Positions 23,407 through 35,345 of a stretch of DNA of 64,000 bases are shown here, in pieces (positions within the stretch are counted from its first letter, which is position 1; every line of letters begins with the position of its first letter). The stretch comes from Carnegiea gigantea (taxonomy: Eukaryota > Streptophyta > Magnoliopsida > Caryophyllales > Cactaceae), in NCBI GenBank assembly GCA_029747015.1, contig JAKOGI010000187.1, positions 607,001 through 671,000 of the forward strand, given 5' to 3'. The translations under genes were made by a program, and so were the position numbers. The notes beneath the pieces were generated by a model. It had not been told where the DNA came from. It worked only from the letters and a program-made list of their open reading frames with translations, and ran no database searches.

Positions 23407-23720
23407 TGGTACTGACTCTTTTAGGACCTATTCTCTTCGCCTTAATTGGACCGTACTTATTCTGAACTGAACTTATCCGCACTTATTTTGAACTTGTTAT
23501 GAAGTTATTTACTGAATTTATTCTGCACTTATTCTGAACTGAACTTATCTGCACTTATTTTAAACTTATTCTGAAGATACTTACTAAACTTATTATTCTG
23601 AACTTTCTGAACTCAACTTATTTGGACTTATCTGAATTTATTCTGAATTTTCCGAACCAAATTTATTCTGAACTGAACTTATATGAATTTATTCTATCTG
23701 AAAATAATTAAAACAGATCC
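23407..23720 (+). repeat. Degenerate tandem array of an ACTTATTCTGAA unit
   Basis: Starting just after the DUF6598-like stop codon, about 25 imperfect copies of a 10-13 base unit (GAACTTATTCTGA, GCACTTATTTTGA, ATTTATTCTGA) fill 23440-23700. It begins after a MITE-like GGACCTATTCTCTTCGCC. It could be the expanded inside of a small MITE or a 3'-untranslated satellite. No coding content. Confidence 0.7.
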
Positions 23721-23899
23721 TCAGTGTGAATTTAATCTCATTGTCTTCGAAGCAAGCCGCTGGTAAAATGTTTTATAGACTTGAGCATGTGTCCTTATCA
23801 TTTGGGGAGTGTTGCCTTAGACATTAAAACTGATGCAATAGACATACGATAACGCTTTACGAACTGCTGCAGTTGGTATGAGTTGTAATAGATTTGTTT

Positions 23900-24570
23900 A
23901 AGGCTGAGCAGGATCAGGTACCTGATCCATTTTCATGGAACTGAATCCACAAATTTGGACCCGATCCTGATCTTAGTTGGAACCGGGTCCAAGATTTTGG
24001 AACTAGTTGGGACAGGGTCATAGAATAGGGTACCCAGTTCCTAATTTTGTTATGTTTTATTTTATTTTATTCCATTTAAATTTTTGACTTATGGTTGTAA
24101 CTTTGTGAGAGAACCAATCCACCCAATAACTAGCTAACCGATCGTTCGAAATCAAATTTAATAGAGTGGCAGCTAGACATTTACCATGCATTTAATTCTA
24201 ATTGGTTAGCTAATAAATAACATTTTATTTCATCCAAATATTAAAAAAAAAAATCATCGTCTCATAGTATTATACATTAACAAAAAGAATTAATAATATC
24301 AACGTATAGCGAGAAATTATGGCGATCACATCGTAAGAATAATACCTGATGCCAACCGGTAACAGGGTAACTCAAACATTTAAAAAAAAAAAAAAACTGA
24401 TTGCACCGGTTAGCAGGTCCAGTTTCGATTTCAAGCTTTCAGAACACGACTCGGGACTCGGTTGCAACCAGTTTTGAGATTTCAAAACCATTCCTGGACC
24501 TAGTTCAATCAGGTCCGGGTATGGACCCAATGAGTCCGGAATTGGATACCCAGTTTTTTTGCTTAGCCTT
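23900..24570. mobile_element. Relic of a GGTACC-type hAT-like MITE at the broken LINE end
   Basis: The outer ends TAAGGCTGAGCAGGATCAGGTACC (left, first 20 bases diagnostic) and, on the other strand, AAAGGCTAAGCA ... GGGTATCC resemble the ends of the 575-bp element at 38879-39453. The interior has GGAACCGGGTCC / GGACCTAGTTC repeats in opposing orientation. No matching target duplication was found, and the right edge abuts the LINE reverse-transcriptase ORF exactly where it loses homology (about 24571). A rearrangement or LINE deletion is therefore likely. Confidence 0.55.
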
Positions 24571-25742
24571 TGAGGGAACTCCATTACTGAAAGATACATC
24601 CGTTTGTTAAAGTTCACTTGCTGACCCGAGGCTGCTTCGTATTGATCGAGAATTCTCTTGACAACTAAAGCCTGGTTCTGATCCGCCCCCCAAAAGACTA
24701 TGGTGTCATCCGCAAGCATCAAGTGGGAGATCACCGGGGCATTGCTGTTTATACGATATCCATGCAAACTAGAATTGGCCACTGCTCTCGTGAATAAACC
24801 CGTTAAGCCTTCCGTACAGAAAAGGAACAAGAACGGGGAGATGGGGTCCCCTTGCCGTAGCCCTCTGCTAGGAATAATGTTCCCTTGTGGAACTCCATTA
24901 ACTAAGAAGGAGAAAGAGGCCGTTCTGATGCATCGCATCACAAGTTCCACCCACTGCCGGCGAAACCCCAATCTGAGCATAACTGATGATAACAAAGGCC
25001 ATTCTACCCAGTCATACGCCTTTGAGATGTCGAGCTTAATTGCCATCGCCCCTTTTGTACTTCCATCACCTTTCATAGCATTAAATATCTCAAAGGCTGT
25101 TAATATATTATCCGTGATCAATCGACCATGAGTAAAGGTGCCCTGAGTATCCAAGATGATATGAGGTAGAAAAGGTTTCAATCGGTTTGATATAACCTTG
25201 GTGATCAATTTATATGCAACATTGCTTAGGCTTATCGGTCGATGCTCCGAGATTGAGCCAGGGCACGGCTTCTTTGGTATCAAAGCCACAAAGGAGTGAT
25301 TAAACACAGGAGGCAACGCATGTCCATTCAGGATAGCGATGACAGCCTGTGAAACATCGTCCCCGATTACGTACGTCCCAGAATTTATGGAAGAAAAAAG
25401 GGTTCATCCAACCCGGTCCTGTCGCTTTGTGTGGGTACATCTGTTTGAGCGCGAGTTCGACTTCGATCTTGGTATATGGCTTGCATAGGGCGTCATTTAT
25501 TTCATTTGTGACCCAAGGCTCAATGCAGTCCCTTACCTCCTCAATATCCAGCGAAGGGTTAGCCGTGAATTACTGTTCGTAGTATCTCACTATGATATTT
25601 TTAATATCCTCTATCTTGGTATGTTTAACACCTTGGTCATCCGTGAGATAATCAATATGGTTTCTCGCCCATCTCATATATATTCACTCTCGAATGGAAC
25701 CACCGAGTGTTGGAGTCACCATATTTCAAGTAGTCTGATTTA
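24571..25742 (-). mobile_element. LINE, 3' part (reverse transcriptase), continued at 36542-37436
   Basis: Minus-strand non-LTR reverse transcriptase. Motifs in order are FVALIPKK, EHRPISLSNVAYKLITKVISNRLK, RLITDNILTAFE, AIKLDISKAYDWVEW, VPQGNIIPSRGLRQGDPISPFLF and the active-site LADDTIVFWG, with both aspartates kept. The upstream piece (25742-25320) has stops and shifts but still reads KATGPGWMNPFF-like text. The element is interrupted by the CACTA transposon at 25743. Downstream RNase H and the poly-A tail are missing because the copy stops at the MITE relic near 24570. Confidence 0.9.
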
Positions 25743-25745
25743 CAC

Positions 25746-25920
25746 TACTAGAAATTTATTCATTTACGACCAGTAACTTATGACGGTACAAAAATACCGT
25801 TGTAATTAGTTTATCTTCAACAACAGAAAGTTTTTCCGTTGTTAAAATTTATTTATCATCGACGGATATAAAATACCGTTGTAGATGATTAGCAACATCT
25901 GTTGTAAATAACTTAATAGG
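25746..25920. repeat. Left subterminal repeat array of the CACTA element
   Basis: Repeated short motifs TTTACGACC, TACCGTTGTA, TTCCGTTGTTAA and CGACGGATAT occur in this stretch. They mirror those at 36120-36530 in opposite orientation. Confidence 0.7.
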
Positions 25921-25999
25921 TTTGGGTTTGCCTGAGCAGAAGTATTGGCGCCTTTTCGTGGGAAAATTTCCCCCAAAAATTGAAAAAGCCCCCAAAAAG

Positions 26000-27740
26000 C
26001 TATAATTTCGTTTTTCTTCAACCTGGCTTCTCTCTCTCTCTGTTCTCAATCTCAGAATTGTGACTCTGATCAGTCACTCTCTCTCTCCTCCCCTCAGCAA
26101 ATCACGACCTAGCTAGAATGGCATCCTGAGTCTCCAGAAACGCAATCAATCTGCTCATGCAATTCTCTTTCTCTGCACGATCTGCTCCTTCAATTCTCAG
26201 TCACTCATCTCACAATCGCAATCTGTTCCTTCCTCTCTCTGTTACCCGATCTGGTCTTCCACTCTCTGCCCCAGAAACGCAAATCTCAGTCACTTTCATT
26301 GTCTTTCTTTCACAAAAAATGCCCTGAAATTGAAAGCCTGAGTTCACGGTTCGATTGGAAGAAGCTGCGGTTCAAGGCAACGTCAAATTTAGGGTTTAAG
26401 CAAATGAAGAAGGACTGAAGCTTTCAGTGTGTTGGCGATTTTAGGCAACGATTTGTGTTGGTTTAAGGCATCTATCTTGTCTTTCTCAAGTAATTTGCTC
26501 TCTTTCTCGCTCCCCTCTCCTATCTCTGACATTGGATGCATTTCATATCTGTTGGATTTTGTTTTTCTTCTTCGTTGAGTGAATTTGTTGTGAAATTTGT
26601 TTAATTTTATGGTCTGCAATCCTTCATCTGCTTATGTTTTGGAAAACTTTGCTGATAGATGGAATCTGTTTGTTCATACAATGTTGATTGCAATTAAGTA
26701 AAGTTGATGATTCTGATTTTTATGTATTTACGTTTTTCTGGTGTGATTTACCGTGCTAGGTCTGCGAAGGGGGCCTAAAGAAAACAGATGCAAGGCATTC
26801 TAACAAATCGAAAAAAGGGGACGAAAATGAAACTATTTGCTTATTGGAGTAGTTTGAAGGGACATGTGGAGCGTCGTAAGATAGTATTGGAGGTGGAAGC
26901 ACAGAGATAATGCTCCATTCCTAAAATGAAGACTGTTATCCAAAAGCTTGAGTACTTTCACAAAAATGTCAAAATATTTTTCATATGGTGAATGTACCCT
27001 CTTATTCATGCCTCACATGTCACATTGCACTTTGTGACCATTATTAATAGTGTACAGCAGCTTAGGTCTCTTCTGAGCTTTTTGTGCACTAGTGTAATGA
27101 AAGACAATATATAATTGTTGTGAGGATAGTTTGGAAAATCTAGCTGGTTTGTTTTGGATCATATCATTCTATATGTAATTGAGTTAGTAAACTTGAGTAT
27201 TTTGTCCTAATGATAATAGCAAGTAAGGATCATCATTATTTGTAATAGTTATGTGTTGATAATTAAATGTACCACTTCCTTAGGAGACTTCATTTCTGTC
27301 TTTTTTTTTTCTATGAGATTTTTTTTTTAATTTTGTCTTTGGTCATTTCAACTTAGCATATATCTGGGGGAGGGATAATGGAATAGATTGGTTAGTTACT
27401 ATGGTGAACATTAAGCTTCTTGTCCTGATGGGTTCATTCCATCTCTATATTTTCTGTCCTTTTTTTCTTTTTTTGTTGTGGCAGTAGGTTTTGTATTTAT
27501 GCTTCATGTGATAGATTGATCCATATGTTCGTATTTATTTCTTTTTATATCTTAGTACTTTGTTTGTTGTGTATTTAACTCTAAAAATGTTTGAAAATAT
27601 ATAATTTTGTTCATATTGATTGCACTGGCAAAGAATGCAATGTCACATTAATCAATATATATACTAGTTCATCAGTTGTTAATGATTAGATTAGGCTGGG
27701 ATGTAATATGAAACTAATTACATCTATTTTTTGTTTCTAA
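26000..27740 (+). promoter_or_regulatory. 5' leader and first intron region of CACTA genes
   Basis: A TC-rich leader-like stretch (26020-26330, many CTCTCTCT blocks) is followed by GTTTAAGCAAATGAAGAAGG and long T-rich DNA up to the acceptor TAAATGCAG at 27746. No ORF with recognisable motifs is present. It fits an untranslated leader and intron upstream of the transposon genes. Confidence 0.4.
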
Positions 27741-27746
27741 ATGCAG

Positions 27747-28211
27747 ATGGCTTTAGATTTAAAAATTATGATTCACTTCCACTATGGGGGAAAATTTGAA
27801 GAAAGTGATAGCAAAATTTATTATATAAGCGAGATTGGTTGTACCTCGGTTGAATGTGAATGTGATAGATTGTCCTTGCCTGAGTTGTCTGCTATATTGA
27901 AGGATGATTGCGGTCATAAGAGTAATGTCATCGAACTATGGTGGAATAACTCTAAAAGAAGTGGAGAGCTGAGAAGGATTATTGGGGACAAAGAGGTGAT
28001 AGATATGGTAGCCAAACTGGGAAAGTCTAAAAGTGTACATGTGTACGCAATTGATGAACATGTGAAAAGTCTTACCTTACCTCATGTTACCCATAGATTT
28101 GTTGATACATCTCAAGTTCAAAATCAAAAGGAGAAGGCACAGTTATCAACTATTAATGGTGGAAATGGTAAGATGAAATTAAATTCAAAAATTGGATCTT
28201 TACTTTTGTAA
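27747..28211 (+). CDS. PB1-like domain ORF of the CACTA element
   Basis: The exon starts right after an acceptor (AAATGCAG|ATGGCT). The first 100 residues read MALDLKIMIHFHYGGKF ... SLPELSAILKD ... GSG-less basic middle ... SVHVYAIDEH, matching the plant PB1-like domain often found at the N-terminus of transposon proteins. It either ends at 28211 or splices at GGAAATG|GTAAGA (after 28167) to the acceptor TTTTCAG at 28434. In the latter case the frame stops at a TAG five bases past the TNPD start codon, so the two proteins would overlap on one transcript in different frames. Its role in transposition is unknown to me. Confidence 0.55.
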   Translation: MALDLKIMIHFHYGGKFEESDSKIYYISEIGCTSVECECDRLSLPELSAILKDDCGHKSNVIELWWNNSKRSGELRRIIGDKEVIDMVAKLGKSKSVHVYAIDEHVKSLTLPHVTHRFVDTSQVQNQKEKAQLSTINGGNGKMKLNSKIGSLLL

Positions 28212-28437
28212 GATTTTTTATGTGTGCATGGTTTGATTTTTGTATGTTGCTTATGATTATTTAGGTTGAATTTCTCAATTTTGTAGCTAACTTATATGCT
28301 TGGGACCATGTTATTTTACTGTGTCATATATAAAGGCTATATGGTGGAATTTATGCTTTTCTTCATTAATCTTCATGTTTATTATATTTTCTATTTAAAC
28401 TTGCTAGTGGTCCCGTTGATCATTTCATTTTCAGGAA

Positions 28438-31400
28438 ATGGCTCCTAGTAAAAGATGGATGACTCTCTCTGTCCATGATCGTCTTAGTAATGAATATAGC
28501 GAAGGGGTTAAAAGCTTCCTTTCATTTGCATTTAGCCGGTTGGGAGAGGGGACAACAGTTATAAAATGTCCGTGTGTGAAGTGCTGTAACTCAAGTGAGC
28601 ATGCTAGACACATAGTTGAGATGCATCTTACTGTATATGGTATACTTGAGGGATATACTTTTTGGTACCACCATGGTGAAAGGGCCAATGAACGTCAATC
28701 TGAAAATGATGAGATGGAGGGTGAGTTTGTTAGTGAGGATGGATCAGAAAGTGGGGATCAAAGTGATGATGAGATAGATGAGATGATAAGAGACCTATTT
28801 CCTCTTTACCATGGTGTAAGTGAACAAGGTTCCTCAAGCAATGCAGATTTTGTAGAGGAACCAAATGAAGATGCAAAAAGGTTTTATAGGCTATTGAAAG
28901 ACTTTGAGCAACCTGCATACCCTGGTTGTAGCTCTTCTAAGTTATCTGCAATGGTGAAATTACTTCATATGAAGTCTCTTGGTCGGTGGAGTAATGAATC
29001 CTTCACTATGTTGTTGGAGTTTTTGAAAAACGATCTGTTACCATCAGGGTCTACACTTGCTGAGTCGTACTATGAGGCTAAGAAGATTATTAAAGATCTT
29101 GGACTTTCTTATAATAAGATCGATGCATGTAGGAATAATTGCATGCTATTCTGGAAAGAAGATGCAAATCTTGATGCTTGTAAGTTATGTTATGCATTGA
29201 GGTGGAGGGATGATAAATATAGTGGGGAAGAGAAAAGGAGAGCAAATGGGAAGAAAATACCAGTAAAAATATTGCGACACTTCCCACTCAAGCCGAGAGT
29301 CCAACGCCTCTTTATGTCCTCTAAGACCGCATCTGAGATGGTGTGGCATCATAAAGAGCGCATTAAAGATGGAATCATGCGACACCCAGCTGATTCCAAA
29401 GCCTGGAAGCATTTTGATGAGCTTCATACACATTTTGCCTGCGAGCCACGTAATGTTCGACTTGGATTGATGAGTGATGGATTTCAACCATTTTCTAATG
29501 CATCAACTCCTTATAGTATTTGGCCTGTTATACTTATTCCATATAATGTGGCTTCTTGGAATTGTATGAAACAATCTAATTTCATCTTGTCTCTTATAAT
29601 TCCTGGCCCTGATGGTCCTGGTGATGCAATAGATGTGTACTTGCAACCTTTGATAGAGGAATTGAAAGAGTTGTGGTTCATAGGGGTAGAGACATATGAT
29701 GCTTTACAAAGACAAAACTTTAGGTTGCATGCGGCCTTGTTATGGACTATAAATGATTTTCCAGCATATGGAATCTTATCTGGATGGAGTACAAAAGGAA
29801 AACTTGCGTGTCCTATTTGTCATAAGCACACCCACTCTCTTAGATTACATCATTGTGCAAAGCAAGTTTACATGCGCCATAGACGCTTCTTACCTAAGAA
29901 CCACAGTTGGCGTAAGAAGGCAGATTGGTTTGGCAATGTTGAGATGGATGACCCTCCTATCCCACTATCCGGAAGTGATGTTCTAGATCAAGTGCAAGAT
30001 CTAGAGGGAATTCTTTTAAGTAAAGCTCCCAAAGTGAAGGTAAAAATTGACCATGAAAAAAGAGGGGATAATTGGAATAAGAAAAGCATTTTTTTTGAGC
30101 TACCATATTGAAGCACCAATTTATTACGACATAATTTGGATGTTATGCACATTGAAAGGAATGTTTCTGACATCATTCTTGGAACTGTTATGAACATGAA
30201 AGGGAAAACCAAAGACACTATCATGGCTCGTTTAGATTTACAGGCCTTTAATATTAGGCCAGATTTACATCCTCATGAAAAGGGCAGCAAGCTTGAGTTG
30301 CCTCCAGCTCCTTATGCATTATCTCAAAAGCAAAAGCAGGTGCTTTGCAAATTTCTTAAGGATGTTAAGGTGCCTGATGGCTTCTCCTCAAATATCTCCA
30401 GGTGTGTAAATGTGAAAGAGTGTAAGATCTCTGGCTTGAAGAGCCATGATCACCACATTCTTTTCCAAAGATTGCTTCCTCTTGTTATACGGGCAGGCAT
30501 GCCTATCAAGGAAGTAAGCGAGGCTATTATTGAGATGTCCATGTTTTTTAATGTTTTATGTGCCAAAGAATTAAAAATAGAAGATTTGGAAGCCATAAGG
30601 GCTCAAATGCCTTTAACTTTGTCCAAGTTCGAAAGGTGGTTCCCTCTTTCATGCTTTGATATTATGTTACATTTGCCCATCCACTTAGCGGAAGAGGCTA
30701 TAATAGGTGGGCCAGTGCAATTTCGTTGGATGTATTCTGGGGAACAAGGTCTTTATACACACAAGAGTCGTGTTCGTAATAGGGCTTGTCCTGTGGGTTC
30801 AATGGCTGAAGGTTATATTGCAGATGAGTGTATGACACTTTGCTCAAGATGTTTACATGGGATTCAAACAAGATTTAATCGCCCTGGACGTAATTATGAT
30901 GGTGGGGTGAAACATAACAAACTTCTGAGTATCTTTGCGCACCCGGGTTGCCCATTAGGAGCAACCAAATTATGTGATTTAGATGTGCGCGAAAAAGAAC
31001 AAGCCCATTTGTATGCCCTGATGAATTGCCCTGAAGTTTCACCTTTTCAACAGTGAGTCATTTATTTCCAATAATTTTAGTTATTCTCTATTGGTTATTA
31101 AAAATAAAAACTAATTACTTATATGTTGTAGAGAGCATTCTCAAATGCTTGGGCCTTTGAAGGAAATGACCGATGATGAAAAGAATAATCATTTCGTCAG
31201 ATGGTTTAAGACCAAAGTAAGCTATATTTTCTAAAATATCTTCTGTGAGTTTCCTTAAATTTATGTCAATCTTATTATTATTTTTTTGGGGTTTTACAGG
31301 CAGAAGAGGTGCATCAAGAAGGGACTTGTCCATTTGGAGAAGAGCTTTTATCATTAGCTCGAGGGCCTACACCTTATGTAAAGTGCTATAGTGGTTACAT

Positions 31401-31989
31401 TACTAATGGATTTAAATTTCATACATTAGATAGAGAGAATGGTGCAAAGACCCAAAACAGTGGAGTTCTTGTGGTGGGTAATAGTGGAGATGGAGAAGCT
31501 GATACAAACTATTATGGAGTTTTAACACAGGTCTTTACTTTGGAGTACACTGGAGGTAATGAGGTTGTATTCTTCCGATGCAAGTGGTGGGACATAGACC
31601 CAAAAAAAGGAGTGAAAGTTGATAAATTTGGTTTTGTTAGCGTAAACTGTCATCGTCCTTTGAAAACCAGTGAGCCATTTGTCTTGGCAGCTCAAGCATC
31701 GCAAGTTTTCTATGTGACTGATGTCAGTCAGAAGGGCTGGCAAGTGGTGGTAAAAGTACAGCCTCGTGATTCATATCAGATGTCTATCGAGGAAGATGAG
31801 CAACAAGTAGATGCAGAAGATCCAAATGAAGCTTATCAACAGGCTTCTTCATTTCATGCCCAGTTTGCTACTTCCACATCAATGGAGGATTTAGAATATT
31901 CTAATGTTGGCGGTAGAAATGACCAAGAGGCAGATATTGTTGATAACCCTCAATTGGTTAGAGAAACTAAAAGACCTAGGAATAAATGA
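28438..31989 (+). pseudogene. TNPD/TNP2-type CACTA transposase gene with one in-frame stop
   Basis: Three exons: 28438-31052, 31132-31216 and 31300-31989, with matching phases and good splice sites, 1130 codons in all. The N-terminus (residues 1-80) carries the transposase-associated Cys/His domain (MAPSKRWM ... CPCVKC ... HLTVYGILEGYTFWYHHGE). The TNP2 transposase core runs about residues 190-640 (AACEPRNVRLGLMSDGFQPF, IPGPDGPGDAIDVYLQPLIEEL, LACPICHK, LDVMHIERNV). A DUF4218-like part follows (LPIHLAEEAIIGGPVQFRWMY) and a DUF4216-like C-terminal part (FFRCKWWDI, GFVSVN, SQVFYVTD). The only lesion seen is TGA at 30109-30111, after FELPY, where relatives have Trp. The same frame then continues intact. 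The element is therefore probably dependent on transposase made elsewhere. Confidence 0.92.
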
Positions 31990-32177
31990 TTTCGCACTAG
32001 CTGAATATGTTATGGAACTTTAGCGTTTGTAATGTGTTTGTAACTTATCAAGTGTCAGAATTTATGACATATGGTTCCTCCCCAACTCCCTTGGCTGCAT
32101 ACAGTACATGACTAATTGGTGGTAAAAATGAAATATCTATTGCTAATCTTATATTGCATCTGATGTACTTAGGGAGC

Positions 32178-34774
32178 ATGGAAAATGCAGGAAAGAGGTT
32201 AGGAAAGAGGTTAGTGAAGCCAAGGTTTCTGCCACCTGGTTCCTTATGTCGGGGTCGTGTGCAAAGCTTGAAGACGTCTTGCCGTCCTATTTCAATGGAA
32301 GCTCAAACCCAAGGTGAAGAAGCTCCTATTAAGGAAACCCAAGTTGATCAGACTCCCATTGAGGCTGGACCGCATGCTGAAGTAGCAACGAAGAAGAATC
32401 TGGTAAAGCATTTTGCCTCCTAAAATTTTTGTATGTAGTGTTTCTTGAGTTCCTCTTTATTTCCGCTTTAAATATGTTATCATTTGCCCTCTCATCCTTC
32501 AATTCCACTTACGTTACAAGGTGTCTGAAGAACATGGTGCTCATGCAAGGAACAAGCACGATGTTATGCACATTGAAAATGAGATCGTTGAAGAACATGG
32601 AAACTCTTCCAGGAATGAAGGTTTAGGAGATGGTGAAAAGTTGGAAACAATAATAAACAGCACAGACCCCTCGCAAATTCACCCGTCTGGTAATGATGGT
32701 TGTAGAGAAATTGATTTTGCAGCTAACATATTTCAAATTCTGATGTGTTTTAGCAGTTGGATTGAGAGAAAATTGCAAAAGAATCGGTTTAATCCAGAAT
32801 ATGCCATTGGACTTGCGATTAGAATAGAGATATGAATTGCATGAGGCTGCCTTGATGTGCAATGTGAGATATGAATTGTCTGATTCTGCCTTCCAATTTG
32901 AAAGTGCTTGTATTCTGCCTTCCATTGTTTAATGGTGTTTGAGGTGTCTTCCATTAATTGAACTGACTGCGTTGATGCGCTATTTCAGTCCAACTGCAAG
33001 CGTCACTTAAGTGAACGGATGAGTTGTTGCTTGTATTCTTCATTCTATTTTTTAATGGTGTTTGAGATGTGTTGATTAAGTGAACTTCACTAATCATTAT
33101 GCATGAGATGATAGTTCCCAGGTCTTGTATTCTGAGGCCAACAACTACTATAAGTGGTTTCGAACAAGCTAGGAAACATATGCAAGTACATATTTGAAAG
33201 TGTACGAATGGATGTGTATTTCTTAGTATTAATAATGTACTGGACATTACTGACATTACTAACGGTTTGATGACAATTAAAATATAATTTCCTTATTATT
33301 TTTGTAATATTTTTTTTTTGCTCTCAGCTTCTACTGGTGGCGAAAGCAAGAAAAGAAAGCGGAGTGCAAATTCAAGGCCTCGGGGTAGGAACAAGGTCAG
33401 GCAAGTAGCTACTCTTAGAGATGGGGAGAAACTCGATGTGACTTTCTATAACAATGGGCCGGTGGGTAAAAATGGAGCAGCCCTAATGAGACATATCGGC
33501 AAGCTTGTTCGTGATCGTTACATGTTACCGGTCAGAGTGCATAGTTGGAGTGAAATTGATGCCAAAGACTTGGAGAAGTTGTGGGCTGCTATTGTGGTAT
33601 GAAAGCATAAGTTTTAGGTTTTTCTCCCCTCAAATTTTGAAAATTTTAGTTTTTAAACTCGATCCAAAAGACTGACAAGTTTTACATGTGATAGGATAAG
33701 TTCAAAGGCGGGGGTATTGAGCATCGTCAAAAGGAGCTCATGAGCCGTGCACGGAGATTATGGACTGGTTGGCGAGGTGAAATGATGCAACAGAACCTCA
33801 AAGGGGTTGCCAGTGTTCAAGAAGCACTAAAACCACAGAACATCCCTAAGAGTTTGACTAAAGAAGACTGGGAATGGCTGGTAGTGGAGCACTATATGCA
33901 TCCAGATTTTAAGGTGCTGCCTAATGTCAGCTGAAATTTGATGGCTTCTTCTTTATACATAAATCTTTTCAACGCCTCTAGTCTTATAATTATTAATTGG
34001 TGTGATTTATAGATTAAGAGTGCAATAAATTCTGAGAACAGAGCACAGTTGACTATGCTTCCTCGTACAGGCAGCAGGTCGATTCGGGATGTCATTTATG
34101 AAGACTTGGTATGTACAAATGTCTCTAGTTGTTTTCACCAAAACAGTGTTGTTCATACTATTATGGGTCAGGTTTAATTTTTTGTTTCATTGTACACAAT
34201 AGGGCGGTAAGGATGGAAAGGTCCCGGACATTGCGGAGATTTTTAAAGCCACCCGAAAGAAAAAGGATGGGACTTTGGAAAAGGAAGATGCAATTATATA
34301 TGTACAGCTAATCAACTTCCTAATTTTGTTGTCAGTTAGCATTGTGTTTAAATTTTCAAAATTGTCATATTGCTTGGAACATTGTATTTTTCAACGCAGG
34401 ACAATATTCTGGGAGAATTAGAGAAGAACCCTTCCATGTCTCAGTTTGAGCTTGTGGAGAAATGCTTCGGGCGTCAAGATCGAGATCGTGTAATATGCTT
34501 TGGACTAGGTATGAAACCGAAGGATGTTAGAGGACCTGAACCCAGCAAGGCTGACCTGAAAACTCAGCTTCAAAAGAAAAATCAGCACATTAATGACTTG
34601 GAAAACCGACTCAATAACATTGAGCATCTTGAAACTGATCATCAGAAAAAGATTGACGATATGCAAGCTGCTCATAAGAAAGATATAGAGGAGCTTCAAG
34701 GTGAAATCAAGGCGCTTAAGGAGATTGTTTTACAAAAAATATCCAACATCTTGCCACCTTCTTCAGCTCATTAA
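32178..34774 (+). CDS. TNPA-type (transposase_24, Ptta/En/Spm) protein of the CACTA element
   Basis: Seven exons keep one open frame: 32178-32402, 32521-32689, 33328-33596, 33695-33913, 34013-34108, 34203-34301 and 34400-34774, giving 483 residues. Residues 1-130 are variable and charged. A basic KKRKR with SRPRGRNKVRQ lies just before the conserved core (FYNNGPVGKNGAALMRHIGKLVRDR, first 20 residues diagnostic), then WSEIDAKDLEKLWAAI, the second block around LTKEDWEWLVVEHYMHPDF, NSENRAQLTMLPRTGSRSI, and IFKATRKKKDGT. The last 90 residues form a coiled coil (LKTQLQKKNQHINDLENRL to LKEIVLQKI). TNPA-type proteins bind the subterminal repeats and help synapsis and excision. No disruption was found, unlike the neighbouring TNPD gene. 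The first exon's start is the least certain point. Confidence 0.85.
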
Positions 34775-34904
34775 TGGAAATTCATGCTCACTGACTGTTT
34801 TTGCGTTTTTGATGAACTAGGTAAGTATTTTCTAATACTTTTCATTATGTTTTAAATTTATAATCATCTCACATCTCTTCTACCTTTTTCTTTCTTTACT
34901 TCCC

Positions 34905-35345
34905 TCCTCCAAGCCTTGCTGCCTGGGGTTAAGGGGTTGAACCCCTTAATTTTCATTGAGTTCATATGAATTCTGCATGGCCAATTTATTGAGCTTAGCT
35001 ATTCTCAAGCTTACGTTGTTGGTGCAAATGATATTTCTCTTGCATAGTGGTTAGAATATATTGCGCGATAGGTGAGTTTTTCAGAGGGAAGGATTTACAA
35101 GCAACTGTTGTAAGTTATTACTGCATTGAACTGTGTTGGTTGTGATGCTCCGGGCGGGTGGCCCGTAGAGCTGTGAACTCTAGCGGGTAACCGTTGAGTT
35201 AGTTAGTTCTTATTGCTGTTTTTCAGTGCAGGGAATTTATTGTAAGGCTTTAAGTCTCGGAAATGGTCAGTTTACAGGGGAAACTCTGTCCGTTTCATTC
35301 CAAGATTTAAAGAAAAATGATAACGCCCATGGCTTTAGGCTGAGG
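34905..35345 (+). mobile_element. LTR fragment related to the element at 4581-8009
   Basis: Shares in order with 7225-8009 the segments TTTTCATT..GAGTTCATATGAA, CTCTTGCATAGTGGTTAGAA, TTACAA..TGTTGTAAGTTATTA, GGCCCGTAGAGCTGTGAACT, AAGGCTTTAAG and CTGTCCGTTTC..GATTTAAAGAAAAA. It lacks about 300 bases present in the other copy and has lost the terminal GGCGTTACA. It lies in a 3' intron of the TNPA-type transcript inside the CACTA element. Confidence 0.75.
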
